64,000 bases of DNA from Owenia fusiformis (lineage: Eukaryota; Annelida; Polychaeta; Sabellida; Oweniidae), in the NCBI GenBank assembly GCA_903813345.2, contig CAIIXF020000004.1, forward strand, positions 16,541,513-16,605,512, read 5' to 3'. The notes under the pieces are model-generated. The model was not told the DNA's origin. It saw nothing but the letters and a program-made list of their open reading frames with translations, and did not search any database. How positions within the stretch are numbered: the stretch's first letter is position 1; each line of letters opens with the position of its first letter. This document shows positions 35,601-47,488 of the stretch, in pieces. The translations under genes and the position numbers were made by a program.

Positions 35601-38600
35601 CATTAAAACCCCAGGTAGTGAGATGGTAAAAGATCAGATATTGCTCTTAATAAGAAGCTAATCTTGCCCTGCTCCATATCCCATATGTCTTTCCATGAGA
35701 GCTGTCGATCGAGTGTAGACTCCCAGTGGGTCCATGCACCTTGTTTGACTAATTGTGCTAACTTCACCTGTCTACCCTTTTCCTCTGATTGCCTTATCTC
35801 CTTTACTACAAGCTTCCTTCTTGTCTCTGTGTTGGCATCTTTCCACCTGGATGTGCCATAGTTTCCAAGGCCCATCCTACCTTTACAAACGACACCTACT
35901 ATGTCTTTATGACGGAGTTGGCTTTCAGCAATACCGATTGCCTGTTGAGGATTCCATCCCCTCCCATTCGATATTGTTTCTCCCGAGCTAGTAACTTTAT
36001 TGTCCTTTGAAGAGCGTAGAGTGGTTACTGCTCTTACTTTGGCTGCTTTGTACTCTTCAAGTACTGAAGTTACCGGGAGGCTGAGCTTGGGAGATTTACT
36101 GAATAGAATACTGACGCAAATACATAATTCATCATCTTACTTCATATTTGTTCAAAACGGCGTAATATTTCGTTAAATTGGAATGTTCAGTTGAACGTTA
36201 ATTTTTAAAGATTGGCATAAGCCTATAGGGTCATGCTGCCACCATTACAATCCTGATAGAATACAGCAACTGACCAATCATAAAAAACAAGAAGTCAAAC
36301 TCACCCAAGGTTCATGAACTCAACTCTATTGAAATGTTTGGGTTGCGTTCAAGAGGATATGAAAAGGTGGCGCCCCAATGTGCGGGGTGTGATGAGAATA
36401 GGTCCAGTCTTTTCAAAAGGTCCAAACAGCCTTCTCAGAGGCCATTGAAACGCTGAAGAACAATTCACATGCATGCCATGGATGGGTTAAAAGGCTTGTG
36501 ACTGGGAAAGACATTAAACTGTGGCAAATATGACCCTATAGATGCAATGGTTAAACGAACTAGGGCTGCTAATCAAATATGGGTAACAATGGAATGGCCA
36601 AAAAACTTTATGTCCTGCGACCTTACCAATAAACTGTACAAACAATGTGCAATACTTTTTTTAAGTACCGGTATACATACAAGTCAATGTAAAACAAAAG
36701 GTTTAAATGCAGTCATTCCTCATTACCTCATACCAAAGCAGCAGTCTACACGAATCCATAGGCCCATGACGTTTTTTTAAATATTAACGTTTAACTGAAC
36801 ATTCAAATTCATAAAACAAGCCACCATTTTGAACAAATATGAGACAAATGGTGAATTATGTATTTGCGTCTCTCATACTATGAACGTCTATAATGTCAGT
36901 AAGAGATGTTCCTTAAATATCCTTTGTATGTCAGAATTTTATTCTAGTTTAAAAAATGTAATCAGATTTTGATAATACTGAAAATTAAAAAAGTTATTAA
37001 AGAAAAGGTGATCGTTGAACAATTCTGTCCGGGTTACTATGATTATGCAAGGAACTTTCTGCACGTAGGGAGTTCTCGAGATTATTGTTGTTCTTTCGCG
37101 TAATATTTTATAACTGAATGTTTACATGTACGATTGCAGGGAGGTATTAAAGCCGTTATTTGGACAGACGTCTTCCAATTCTTGATTATAATGATAGGAA
37201 TGATTATCGCATTAGCAATGGTAAATCACGTACTAGGCGTTTGCCTATCATTTTTTATATTAATTGCAATTACACTTTTCGAAATATGATGGTACATTTC
37301 AGATAATTTGAATTTCATGAAGCCGAAATCTTCATTTTGTCTTTTACATATTGATCATTAATCTGTCTATCAAGTTTGAAATGAGGGAGTCTTGGGTTGT
37401 CGTTTTTTGACTACCATGAAGTAGTATCAAAACAGCAATAATTGTTGACTCATTTTCATAAGTTTTGGTAAATTAATTGTAAGTTATTGTTGTTTCAAGG
37501 GTTGCAGTCGAGTTGGAGGCTTCGCAAATATGTGGGACCTGTGTCAGAGAGGTGGAAGAATCCAGCCAATAGAGTGATTGATTATAATTTATATAATGGA
37601 CGCTGGTTGACAGACATTTTAATAAATTTGAACTTATGATATACCAAATTAAAGATGAATAAATTCCCTATCCATTGGTATATAATATGACATATTATGA
37701 TGTTTCCATCAAGAAAATCATAATTTATTTATGAAATACGAGTGTCCCATTTTTGGACCACCCTGCATGTATATACTGTATGGATGTTTGAGTTTGTGTT
37801 CCAGCTTTGACTTGAACCCATTGACGAGACATACCTTCTGGGGCCTCACTATTGGTGTTGGGGTAATCTATACACATCCGTATGGAGTAAGCCAACCTGG
37901 AGTGCAGCGTTTTTCAGCAACACGATCACTCAAAGATGCCAGACTGTAAGCAGAATTTCTGAAAAATAATTTATGTACATTAATATATATTACCTCGAGC
38001 ATCCACAAAATTGCTAAGGCTAAACATAACACAATATCATACATTGTCATTTATTTCATTCGGGCATCCATAATATAGTTAAGGCTAAACCTAATACAAT
38101 CTCGTTACATTGTCAATTATTCCATTGGGACATCCATAATATAACTTATGCTAAACCTAATACAATCTCGTTACATTGTCAATTATTCCATTCGGGCATA
38201 CATACCATGGCTTATGTTTTACCTAAAACAATCTCGTTACATTGTCAATTATTCCATCGGGCATCCATAATATAACTTATGCTAAACCTAATACAATCTC
38301 GTTACATTGTCAATTATTCCATCGGGCATACATACCATGGCTTATGTTTTACTAATACAATCTCGTTACATTGTCAATTATTCCATCGGGCATCCATAAT
38401 ATAGCTTATGTTTTACCTAATACAATCTAGTTACATTGTAAATTATTCTATTCGGGCATTCACAATATAGTTTATGTTTGACCTAATGCAATCTCGTAAC
38501 ATTGTCAGTTATTCCATTCGGACATTAATAATATACCTGTTGCTTAATCTTAGACAGTCTCGTTACTTTGTCAATTTTTCCATTCGGACATCCATAATAT

Positions 38601-41600
38601 AACTTATGCTAAACCTAATACAATCTCATGCATTATCAATTATTCCATTCGGCCATTCATAAAATAGTTACCCTGAACCTAATACAATCTCGTTTCATTG
38701 TCAATTATTCCATTTGGACATCCATATATAGTTAAGGCTAAACCTAATACGATCTCGTTTCATTGTCCATTATTCCATTTAGGCATCCATAATATAACTT
38801 ATGCTAAACCTAATACAATCTCATGCATTGTCAATTATTCCATTCGGGCATACATACCATGGTTTATGTTTTACCTAATACAATCTCGTTACATTGTCAA
38901 TTATTCCATCGGGCATCCATAATATAGCTTATGTTTTACCTAATACAATCTCGTTACATTGTCAATTATTCAATCGGGCATTCATAATGTAGCTCATGCT
39001 TAACCTAATACAATCTCGTTACATTGTACATTGTTCCATTCGGGCATAACTTAATACAATATTCTCGTTACATTGTCAATTTTTCCATTCGGACATCCAT
39101 AATATAACTTATGCTTAAGCTTATACAATCTCGTTACATTGTCAATAATTCAATTTGGGCGTCCATAATATAGCTTATGTTTTACTAATACAATCTCGTT
39201 ACATTGTCAATTATTCCATCGGGCATCCATAAAATAGCTTATGCTCAACCTAATACAATCTCGTTACATTGTACATTGTTCCATTCGGGCATCCATAATG
39301 TGCCTTATGCTTAACTCAATACAATCTCGTTACCTTGTCCATTGTTCCATTCGGCATCCATAATATAGCTTATGCTTAACCTAATACAATATATCAATGC
39401 AACCGACCGATCATTTGTTCTTACAGGACCATGCTAACAGTTATTCCCGCCGTTTGTGTGATTTATGCGCTGACAGCTCTTGTAGGGCTCACGGTGTATG
39501 CCTATTACTCTCACATTCAATGTGACCCTATGGTTATTGGAGCTGTTACTAATATTAATCAGGTAGATTTACTGCAAGGACTCGATGCGCTGAAATTTGG
39601 GGATTCATATCATTAAACTTTGTCATTAAAGCATGCATATTATGAAATATAGTTTCAATTTTTAGATATTCCCCTACTTTGTAATGGACGTACTTGCGGT
39701 TCCAGGCATACCAGGGATATTTCTTGCAGCTATGTTTAGCGCCGCATTGAGGTGATTTTTAATATTTTAAAATCATTAGTAAAGATCTTGAACTTTCGTG
39801 TCTGTGGAGTAAAGATAGGATTGACAATGTTGTAATTCTGGATGCTCTGTTCTTATTTCAATTCCTGGTCTTACGCTTTTGAAGAGATTTTATCGACATA
39901 TTTTTCGAGGTTCGTCATAATCATGTTTCTTCTGAAAATAAACCTGAAATATATTTATCAGGATATATTAACAATACGCCGTACGTTTTATAAAGACAAA
40001 AATTAATTCAGTGTTAAACTGCTATAAAGCAGACGCGTTGGCGCCACTGGGGGTCATCTAGCAACGAAGGCACGATGTCTTCGTTTTAGAATATTTTCCA
40101 AGCAATGATTTGGATCATTCTATATTCTTTGGCCTTCATCCGAGGTGATTCTCAAGAATTCAACAAGAAATTTACGACCAGTACTTTGGACACATCCAGG
40201 GGACACATCGTGTTCGTGTCTAAAAACGTTCAAGTGCAATGTTTTGGGAACGAGTCTAGAATAAGATAAAAGCCCGTTTTGACTGCTTTTATTACCCGAA
40301 CTGTATTTCAGTACGATATCATCACTTGTTAATTCCCTTGCTGCAAATATCTGGGAAGACGTTCTTAGAGATCGCTTTCCTAACGCAAGCCTTGCTAGGG
40401 CGACGCATATTACAAAGGGATTGGGTACGTTATATATTTCTGAATCTCGCTTATTATGGAGTCATCACATTTAAGCCATGTGGGCTTACTGTTCGCTACC
40501 GTGTGGATACTTTGGTTGGGATAAGGCATTTATACACAGTGGGCAAAACAAATAGTTTTACAGCAATCTCCCATCACACCAAATAATTATTCAATTAGTC
40601 AAGTAAAAAATTAATGCCCAAAATTAGCCAGCAGGCCACATTGTGGCGAACGGTGAGCCCGCACATCGAATGTGACAGCTACTTTAATTAAAATATAACA
40701 GTGCAGTTAAGCTGTGTTTTATGGCTCATCCCAGGGTGAAGATATGCAGATTAAAATGATTACAATTTTGCGTTATTTTAGTGATTGTATTTGGGATTTT
40801 GTCGACCGTGATGGCGTTTGTTGCTATGAAGATTCCTGGTCAAATCTTGCAGGTACACATCCAGAAAATTTGTTTTGAGTTTCACCGTTACGTAACAATA
40901 GAAAATGCTTGTCGAATAGTTATACTATAAGGTAGATTTGCATATCTTTTAAGAAGCTAAGATCTTCAAAAGTTTTTCTCTAACATATTCCACAAATTAG
41001 TTACTGTTCATTTTTGAACAGGCTGGATTGTCACGCTTTCAAACCTAAGTAAAAAGTAACAAAATACTAAATTATATGGTCTGGTGTTTAGATATATAAT
41101 TCAGTATCCTTACGTTGTAGTAAAATAGTAAGTGAAAATTATACAGTTTGGACTCTTCCACTCACAGGTCACCGTGGCATTGGGCGGAGCAGTTGGAGGG
41201 TCGGTTGTTGGGATGTATTGTCTTGGAGCCTTTACGACCAGCTGCAACTGGAAGGTAAACCAGGATGAAACATTAACAATCAAAAACAGAATAATGACAG
41301 AATAGCAAGTAAAATTTCCAAAAAGACGATACTTATATTTTATTATTTTAAACGAATTTTTTCTCTTAATAACCTGAATACTTAACATAACTAATAAATA
41401 AACGCTTATTGAATACGTCTGGGGTACAATATCACTGGTCCCCATCTGGTTATAAAGACGCTACTGCTTTATAACAAAATCGATGAACTTCCGTCGAAGG
41501 AAAGTTTTCCTTTCATCATTTTCACCAACAATGCAAAGAGGTTGATTTGTACCTGGTGAATTTCGTAACGTCTTGGTTGAGTTGTGTAAACGTCCTGGTT

Positions 41601-44600
41601 GTTGACGTGAGGATTTCTTATTCGATTATTGGAGCTCGTGACTGACCAGCTAATAGCTTTCAGTAACCTGATGCTAATATTAACATATGGGTAAAACATT
41701 TGGATACAAATCCACCTTTTGTTGGTGAAAATGATGAAAATAAAAATTCCGAATAGTATTTAGTTTTCTTTCATTTATATATTTACGGACTTTCTGCAAG
41801 TTTGTTATTTGATCGACCATATAAAAGTGGGAGACTATATTTATTCTGTTCATTTATTTTTTCAGGGAGTAACAGCTGGAGGATGGGTCGGTTTTGCTTT
41901 CTTATTGTGGATCGCTTTGGGGGCATTCACGATCAAATCCACGAAACACATCCTTCCCCCGGCGTCAACTAACGGATGCTATGTTAAAAACGTCAGCGAA
42001 CTCTTTAATGAAACAAGTACAACGCCATATTCAACCAATGAATATCAGATTGGCTTCTCCAATTCAAGCACTGTTTCGCCTGTACCAGCGGTCGAGGAGT
42101 AAGACGCCACTTATATATATATTATCCACGACTTATAATTACTAAATGGCTTTGGCCCAATTTGCTTGAATTAATTCTTATTCTCCCAAAGTATAATCTT
42201 TATGTATGTAAAACGTATTCATTACATTCTTAGCCCTAATGTATGCAATTATCAATTTGAACGTGAATCGTAAAAATGTCGTTTCTAGAAAAGGATTACC
42301 TTTTGATTTATCTTTCATGCATGTACAATATTACATTTTCAAGGGGACACTTAGACAAGTTTTACTCAATTTCTTACACCTGGTATGGCTTGATAGGAAT
42401 CATTGTGACGTTTACAGTAGGAATGCTCGTAAGCTTGGTGACAGGTATTACCAGTATTTCATTAAACAGATAACAAAACTAGGCAACGGGTAATCAGTGT
42501 TTCAAACAGTCAAGGCAAAACGGTAATACTAATGTTGGTATTATAAATAGTACCGTGGGTACTTGGCTCACATGGTGTTGCTCAAAAGTGAATGATGGCT
42601 AAAATGGCTAAAAACGGATATGATTACTACTCTTTACAGTGACATGGCTTTTTGCAATGCAGGACACCTTAAATTATTTTTAAGCTAGGAAAAGGGCCAA
42701 CAGTGAATTTCGCGAGACAAAAATGGTGACCATTTTGAAAATAGGCAAGCTTTTGAACCAGGAGTCACAGGGGATTTTTCTGTACTGATGTTGAACAAAA
42801 ATAACTTAAAACAGGACACCTATCGACAGAAGTTTTAAGGCAAATGGCCCAAAAGCGGATTTCGCGAGACAGATGGACAAATCAATGTTAACTAAAATGG
42901 CTGTAAATGAAAAAAAACGGATAAAATTTTTTGCCGATTTTTAGTAACAAAAATATTTCATACATGACATGGCTTTGTACAAAGTAGGACATCTGAAATT
43001 ATTAGTAAAGCGAGAGAATGGGCTAAAAGTGAATTTCGCAAGACAAAAATGGCGACCATTTTGAAATTAGACAGCTTTTAAACCAGGAGTCATAGGGGGG
43101 GGGGGGGGGTCTAAATTGATTTTGAACAAAAATAACTCAAAACGGGAATCCTATTGACAGAGGTTTTAAAACGGGCCAATTGTTGACAGACGGACGCGGA
43201 CGGACAGACAGACAGACAGACGCACAAGTGAGTGATTGCAATAGCTCACCACGTGAGCTAAAAATCACATGTATCTAGGATGAAGAATTAGAAAAGATTC
43301 ATCCTCGGTAGTATCAGTGTTTCTTTTAAGTTTATTTTTTCTGTTTATTCGCCATGCTTTCTGATTTACAAATAAACTTTTGTCAAATCACTTTTCTAAA
43401 CATGATATTATTCTACTTTATCTTTGTCAATAGATATTCGATGTCGTCAGTTTCCTGTCTCTCCTTTCATGGCTTGTCATATGCATATGTTTGTAGGTTT
43501 TAGTGATAAAGACGATGTTGATGAGGAGACATATATTAAATGGCCAGATTTGCTGTTCTGCTGTCTCCCTGAGTCGTACAGGGTGGGGTTATGGAGAAAA
43601 ATTACAGTAAGCAGTACATACACTCTATCAATTAAAATGAATTCTTGCTTGTAGTCCATGATCTGATTTTTCTAAGAGCTCTATTTAAGGAGTTTGTTTT
43701 CCGGGTGTCCGCCACAAAAACCAACTACTGCATAATATTCCTATATATATTCTCTACACTGAGTTATGTTCCATTTTTCGTGTAAGTGTGGCATGGGAAT
43801 ATCATCATATTCCTAAGTCATCAAATATATTTATTTGGGTAACGTTTTTGACACCCTGTACCTTTTATACATGTCACATTACCTTCTTTGAAGCATTTGA
43901 CAAGTGTTTTATTACTAAATGTATTCACACCAAAACACTGCGCCACGCAGATTTTTTACCATTGCAGACAGCATCCTGTGAGAACCATCTTTTTGACATT
44001 TTCGAAATCCTATATTATCTTGTTAATCAAAAGTATTTACTTTTTATCAAAGTTATATCATACTTGAACTGCAGTTATGTGGTAAAAAGTCAAAAATACA
44101 TTGTAAAAAGGGAATCTTGTGCGACCCCATTTTATAGGCAAAAGCCCCTGTTACAATCAAAACTAAATATGTTTTCTTAATAGGGAAGTCAAACTTTGAA
44201 ACGGTATGTTCATTTTTTGTGGCGAAATTCCGGACAACGACTCTTAATTTTTCTTGGGGCAGGTTTGAGACTATTGGTACCTTAAGATAAAAGCTATATT
44301 GGCCTTTCCATATTTTAGTGGACTTTCCTATTAATAAAAGTGATTAATGCCCATTTTCTCAATAAATATGCAATATTAATAGGGTGGTTCAAAGAGACCA
44401 CAAAGACAGGATTTTATATTAACCAACCATCATGGTAAAGTGTCAACCGTGTATTATCTAATTATAGTAGGCACTTTCCAAATTCGTCTCGCCTTCGTGT
44501 CACTTAAAATGTTCATGCTGCTTGTTAGGGCTCACGAAATCTTGATAACAAGGATGGAGATGCTAGGGAGAATGCAGAGCCTGTTGAAATGGAGAGTCTG

Positions 44601-44627
44601 ATGGTAAAAAATGGAATGAAGACTTAG
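23272..44627 (+). CDS. SLC5A8/12-like sodium-coupled transporter, copy B (16 exons, nonsense codon in exon 1)
   Basis: Full-length paralogue of copy A. Exons: 23272-23616, 30201-30269, 33875-33926, 34269-34336, 37140-37220, 37500-37573, 37805-37945, 39427-39562, 39666-39751, 40312-40424, 40782-40852, 41168-41254, 41866-42098, 42344-42444, 43497-43606, 44529-44627. They total 1866 bases (621 residues plus stop), against about 610 residues for human SLC5A8. All splice phases agree. The only defect is TAG at 23521-23523 (codon 84), where the family continues uninterrupted. Against copy A the shared exons show 6 replacement changes (G to A in exon 3, S to P in exon 4, F to Y and N to H in exon 7, L to M in exon 8, L to I in exon 14) and 10 silent ones. 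Either this allele is null, or the stop is a sequencing or assembly error, or another first exon is used. Confidence 0.9.
24001..24110 (+). mobile_element. tRNA-like SINE head candidate in intron 1
   Basis: Contains an A-box-like TTGGCCGAGAGGGC and a B-box-like GCGAGTTCGAGACGC about 65 bases apart, as in Ser/Leu tRNAs. The acceptor and T stems do not pair well, so it is not a functional tRNA. A tRNA-derived SINE is the likely origin. Confidence 0.45.
24318..25531. mobile_element. TIR element carrying a TCTG/CCGT minisatellite
   Basis: Perfect 13-base inverted ends: TAGAGACCTTAAG (24318-24330) and CTTAAGGTCTCTA (25519-25531), compatible with TA duplication. Just inside the left end, 24343-24380 forms a hairpin with 17-base arms (CCTGTACGTGTACCTGT). 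A related CACGTACAGGTACAGG lies near the right end. No transposase. Confidence 0.65.
24745..25205. repeat. Minisatellite: CTGCCAGCCTGTCGGT-type, then TCTG/CCGT/CCGC tetranucleotides
   Basis: Irregular 8-16-base units built from GTCTGCCAGCCTG, then (TCTG)n, (TCCG)n and (CCGC)n. The low stop-codon density gives long open frames on both strands that are not genes. Confidence 0.92.
26600..27010 (-). pseudogene. mariner/Tc3-like transposase C-terminal remnant
   Basis: Minus strand, read from about 27005. NIFLCGYLKECFNAHSKQK resembles the DFFLWGYLK-xx-VY segment after the last catalytic region of Tc3/mariner-like transposases. It is followed by REQLKGNIQREFQNIST (compare ELK-NI-xEI-xIP) and a decayed tail to 26720. 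GGTGTCTCAAAAAATGTACC at 26641 could be the adjoining terminal repeat. The catalytic part is absent. Confidence 0.6.
27011..30200. other. Rest of intron 1 of copy B, nothing assigned
   Basis: AT-rich, with short frames that look random. The phrase CCAAACTTTTGGAGGGG recurs at about 28640 and 29620, and GGCTACGCC-type phrases at 29750 and 30050, hinting at small transposon fragments. Confidence 0.5.
30201..30269 (+). CDS. Copy B exon 2
   Basis: A 69-base phase 0-0 exon between acceptor tctactgcag and donor gtgagt. It encodes YLYRRFKSQVARQSCMIIG and four further residues, matching the family segment that follows TSTYE (YLE-R-F in human SLC5A8). It is separated from exon 1 by a 6.6-kb intron and from exon 3 by 3.6 kb. 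Confidence 0.88.
30270..31560. other. Intron 2 of copy B, left part, nothing assigned
   Basis: No gene. Contains the half hairpin repeat at 31310-31357. Its partner in block A would be off-window. Confidence 0.5.
31815..32350. repeat. TCAAGGTCA-rich degenerate repeat, intron 2 of copy B
   Basis: Near-identical counterpart of 255-790, with one-base length changes in T runs. Confidence 0.7.
33875..33926 (+). CDS. Copy B exon 3
   Basis: Same boundaries and phases as copy A exon 3. One replacement: GGT to GCT (Gly to Ala, VAIAGVV). Confidence 0.88.
33978..34278 (+). repeat. 75-bp minisatellite carrying the exon 4 splice acceptor (copy B)
   Basis: Same four-unit array. Decoy acceptors end at 34043, 34118 and 34193; the true one ends at 34268. 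Confidence 0.9.
34269..34336 (+). CDS. Copy B exon 4
   Basis: Same structure as copy A exon 4, with TCG to CCG (Ser to Pro) at the fifth codon. Its acceptor is again the last of a four-member 75-base series. Confidence 0.88.
34630..37039. mobile_element. Foldback/long-TIR DNA element in intron 4 of copy B, interrupted
   Basis: Same nested structure as 3532-5959, so both insertions predate the gene duplication. Confidence 0.8.
34800..36105 (-). pseudogene. R2-type (RLE-class) non-LTR retrotransposon 3' remnant, copy B
   Basis: Paralogue of 3709-5018. The endonuclease part is open from 35543 to 35046 and ends WLRRANRAVGSAENEASRWL. It lacks a 15-base stretch present in copy A and has a 10-base deletion near 35620, so the remnants have drifted independently since duplication. 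Confidence 0.75.
37140..37220 (+). CDS. Copy B exon 5
   Basis: Identical protein to copy A exon 5; one silent change (ATC to ATT). Confidence 0.92.
37500..37573 (+). CDS. Copy B exon 6
   Basis: Identical in sequence to copy A exon 6, including the GTGATT donor. Confidence 0.85.
37805..37945 (+). CDS. Copy B exon 7
   Basis: As copy A exon 7 but with two replacement changes just before YGV: Phe to Tyr and Asn to His. Confidence 0.92.
37985..39395. repeat. 66-bp satellite array, intron 7 of copy B
   Basis: Same satellite with about 21 units; roughly 590 bases (nine units) shorter than in copy A. Confidence 0.9.
39427..39562 (+). CDS. Copy B exon 8
   Basis: As copy A exon 8, with CTG to ATG (Leu to Met after CDP) and one silent ATA to ATT. 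Confidence 0.9.
39666..39751 (+). CDS. Copy B exon 9
   Basis: Identical protein to copy A exon 9; one silent GAT to GAC. Confidence 0.92.
40312..40424 (+). CDS. Copy B exon 10
   Basis: Identical protein to copy A exon 10, with the STISS motif kept; one silent GAG to GAA. Confidence 0.92.
40782..40852 (+). CDS. Copy B exon 11
   Basis: Identical protein to copy A exon 11; one silent ACT to ACC. Confidence 0.88.
41168..41254 (+). CDS. Copy B exon 12
   Basis: No base differences from copy A exon 12. Confidence 0.88.
41866..42098 (+). CDS. Copy B exon 13
   Basis: Identical protein to copy A exon 13, all three sequons kept; two silent changes. Confidence 0.9.
42344..42444 (+). CDS. Copy B exon 14
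   Basis: As copy A exon 14, with one Leu to Ile change in the last helix and two silent changes. Confidence 0.92.
42560..43310. mobile_element. Dispersed-repeat-like element in intron 14 of copy B
   Basis: Counterpart of 12090-12830 with the same two-half structure, poly-G run and GACA tail. Confidence 0.55.
43497..43606 (+). CDS. Copy B exon 15
   Basis: Identical protein to copy A exon 15; one silent CCC to CCT. Confidence 0.82.
44529..44627 (+). CDS. Copy B exon 16 (terminal)
   Basis: No base differences from copy A exon 16, which supports it being coding. Confidence 0.78.
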   Translation, partial: GSRNLDNKDGDARENAEPVEMESLMVKNGMKT

Positions 44628-44653
44628 AACCAAAAGGAACTGAGCGAGCCTAA

Positions 44654-44890
44654 AGGACATGGGGCACAAACATTTTGATACAATTTTTAAAGGAGACTCT
44701 GAAGTGTCATTTAGGGCTTACAATAGATGGCGAATAACATGGGACACATACATTATGATATAATTTTGAAAGGAGACTCTATTTAGAGTGTCATTAAGGA
44801 CTTACAATAGATGGCGAAGGACATGGGACACAAGCATTATGATATAATTTTGAAAGGAGACTCTATTTAGAGTGTCATTTAGGAGCAGTG
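44654..44890. repeat. 80-84-bp tandem repeat in the presumed 3' UTR of copy B
   Basis: Three units (44657, 44737, 44821), one fewer than copy A. Confidence 0.75.
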
Positions 44891-45049
44891 GGGGGGGGGC
44901 ATTGTTGGAATGCATTGTCACGAAAATTTACAAGCAGCTGCAACTGGGAGGTAAACTAATCAAGATGAAATGTAGGGCGGTTAAGCGAGCGTGTAATTAA
45001 TATTTTGACCCCGGAGTTAACTGTTTATCTCTCAATTCAATTCATCATC

Positions 45050-46988
45050 TAAGTCCCAGGGACCTATTTACAATTATTTTCCGTATACCTTTATACTCAA
45101 TCAGCCAAGTAAACACTACAAATGGGAGAACTAATCCATAGAAGACCATAATTCTACACGTTCACGTACAGGTTTTTCTCTGGGACTTATTACAATTATT
45201 TCCCGTATACCTTTATACTCAATCGGCCAAGTAAACACTATAAATGGGAGAACTTATCCATAGAAGACCATAATTCTACACGTTCACGTACAGGTTTTTC
45301 TCTGGGACTTATTACAATTATTTTCCGTATACCTTTATACTCAATCAGCCAAGTAAACACTACAAATGGGAGAACTAATCCATAGAAGACCATAATTCTA
45401 CACGTTCACGTACTAGTTTTTCTCTGGGACTTATTACAATTATTTTCCGTATACCTTTATACTCAATCAGCCAAGTAAACACTACAAATGGGAGAACTAA
45501 TCCATAGAAGACCATAATTCTACACGTTCACGTACAAGTTTTTCTCTGGGACTTATTACAATTATTTTCCGTATACCTTTATACTCAATCAGCCAAGTAA
45601 ACACTACAAATGGGAGAACTAATCCATAGAAGACCATAATTCTACACGTTCACGTACAGGTTTTTCTCTGGGACTTATTACAATTATTTTCTGTATACCT
45701 TTATACTCAATCAGCCAAGTAAACACTACAAATGGGAGAACTAATCCATAGAAGACCATAATTCTACACGTTCACGTACAAGTTTTTCTGACTTATTACA
45801 ATTATTTTCCGTATACCTTTATACTCAATCGGCCAAGTAAACACTACAAATGGGAGAACTAATCCATAGAAGACCATAATTCTACACGTTCACGTACAGG
45901 TTTTTCTCTTGGACTTATTACAATTATTTTCCGTATACCTTTATACTCAATCAGCCAAGTAAAGACTACAAATGGGAGAACTAATCCATAGAAGACCATA
46001 ATTCTACACGTTCATGTACAGGTTTTTCTCTGGGACTTATTACAATTATTTTCCGTATACCTTTATACTCAATCAGCCAAGTAAACACTACAAATGGGAG
46101 AAATAATCCATAGAAGACCATAATTCTACACGTTCATGTACAGGTTTTTCTCTGGGACTTATTACAATTATTTTCCGTATACCTTTATACTCAATCAGCC
46201 AAGTAAACACTACAAATGGGAGAACTAATCCATAGACGACCATAATTCTACACGTTCACGTACAGGTTTTTCTCTGGGATTTATTACAATTATTTTCCGT
46301 ATACCTTTATACTCAATCAGCCAAGTAAACACTACAAATGGGAGAACTAATCCATAGAAGACCATAATTCTACACGTTCACGTACAGGTTTTTCTCTGGG
46401 ACTTATTACAATTATTTTCCGTATACCTTTATACTCAATCGGCCAAGTAAACACTACGTATGCGAGAACTAATCCATAGAGGACCATAATTCTACACGTT
46501 CACGTACAGGTTTTTCTCTGGGACTTATTACAATTATTTTCCGTATACCTTTATACTCAACCAGCCAAGTAAACACTACAAATGGGAGAACTAATCCATA
46601 GAAGACCATAATTCTACACGTTCATGTACAGGTTTTTCTCTGGGATTTATTACAATTATTTTCCGTATACCTTTATACTCAATCAGCCAAGTAAACACTA
46701 CAAATGGGAGAACTAATCCATAGACGACCATAATTCTACACGTTCACGTACAGGTTTTCCTCTGGGATTTATTACAATTATATTCCGTATACCTTTATAC
46801 TCAATCAGTCAAGTAAACACTACAAATGGGAGAACTAATCCATAGAAGACCATAATTCTACACGTTCATGTACAGGTTTTTCTCTGGGACTTATTACAAT
46901 TATTTTCCGTATACCTTTATACTCAATCAGCCAAGTAAACACTACAAATGGGAGAACTAATCAATAAAAGACCATAATTCTACACGTT
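45050..46988. repeat. 122-bp satellite array, part 1
   Basis: About 16 tandem units of 122 bases beginning CTCTGGGACTTATTACAATT, including ACTCAATCAGCCAAGTAAAC and GACCATAATTCTACACGTTC. Units differ by a few substitutions. Runs into the first N gap. No gene. Confidence 0.96.
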
Positions 46989-47488
46989 NNNNNNNNNNNN
47001 NNNNNNNNNNNNNNNNNNNNNNNNNNNNNNNNNNNNNNNNNNNNNNNNNNNNNNNNNNNNNNNNNNNNNNNNNNNNNNNNNNNNNNNNNNNNNNNNNNNN
47101 NNNNNNNNNNNNNNNNNNNNNNNNNNNNNNNNNNNNNNNNNNNNNNNNNNNNNNNNNNNNNNNNNNNNNNNNNNNNNNNNNNNNNNNNNNNNNNNNNNNN
47201 NNNNNNNNNNNNNNNNNNNNNNNNNNNNNNNNNNNNNNNNNNNNNNNNNNNNNNNNNNNNNNNNNNNNNNNNNNNNNNNNNNNNNNNNNNNNNNNNNNNN
47301 NNNNNNNNNNNNNNNNNNNNNNNNNNNNNNNNNNNNNNNNNNNNNNNNNNNNNNNNNNNNNNNNNNNNNNNNNNNNNNNNNNNNNNNNNNNNNNNNNNNN
47401 NNNNNNNNNNNNNNNNNNNNNNNNNNNNNNNNNNNNNNNNNNNNNNNNNNNNNNNNNNNNNNNNNNNNNNNNNNNNNNNNNNNNNNNN
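46989..47488. other. Assembly gap (500 N) inside the satellite
   Basis: Exactly 500 Ns, a placeholder length, so the true satellite size is unknown. Confidence 0.99.
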
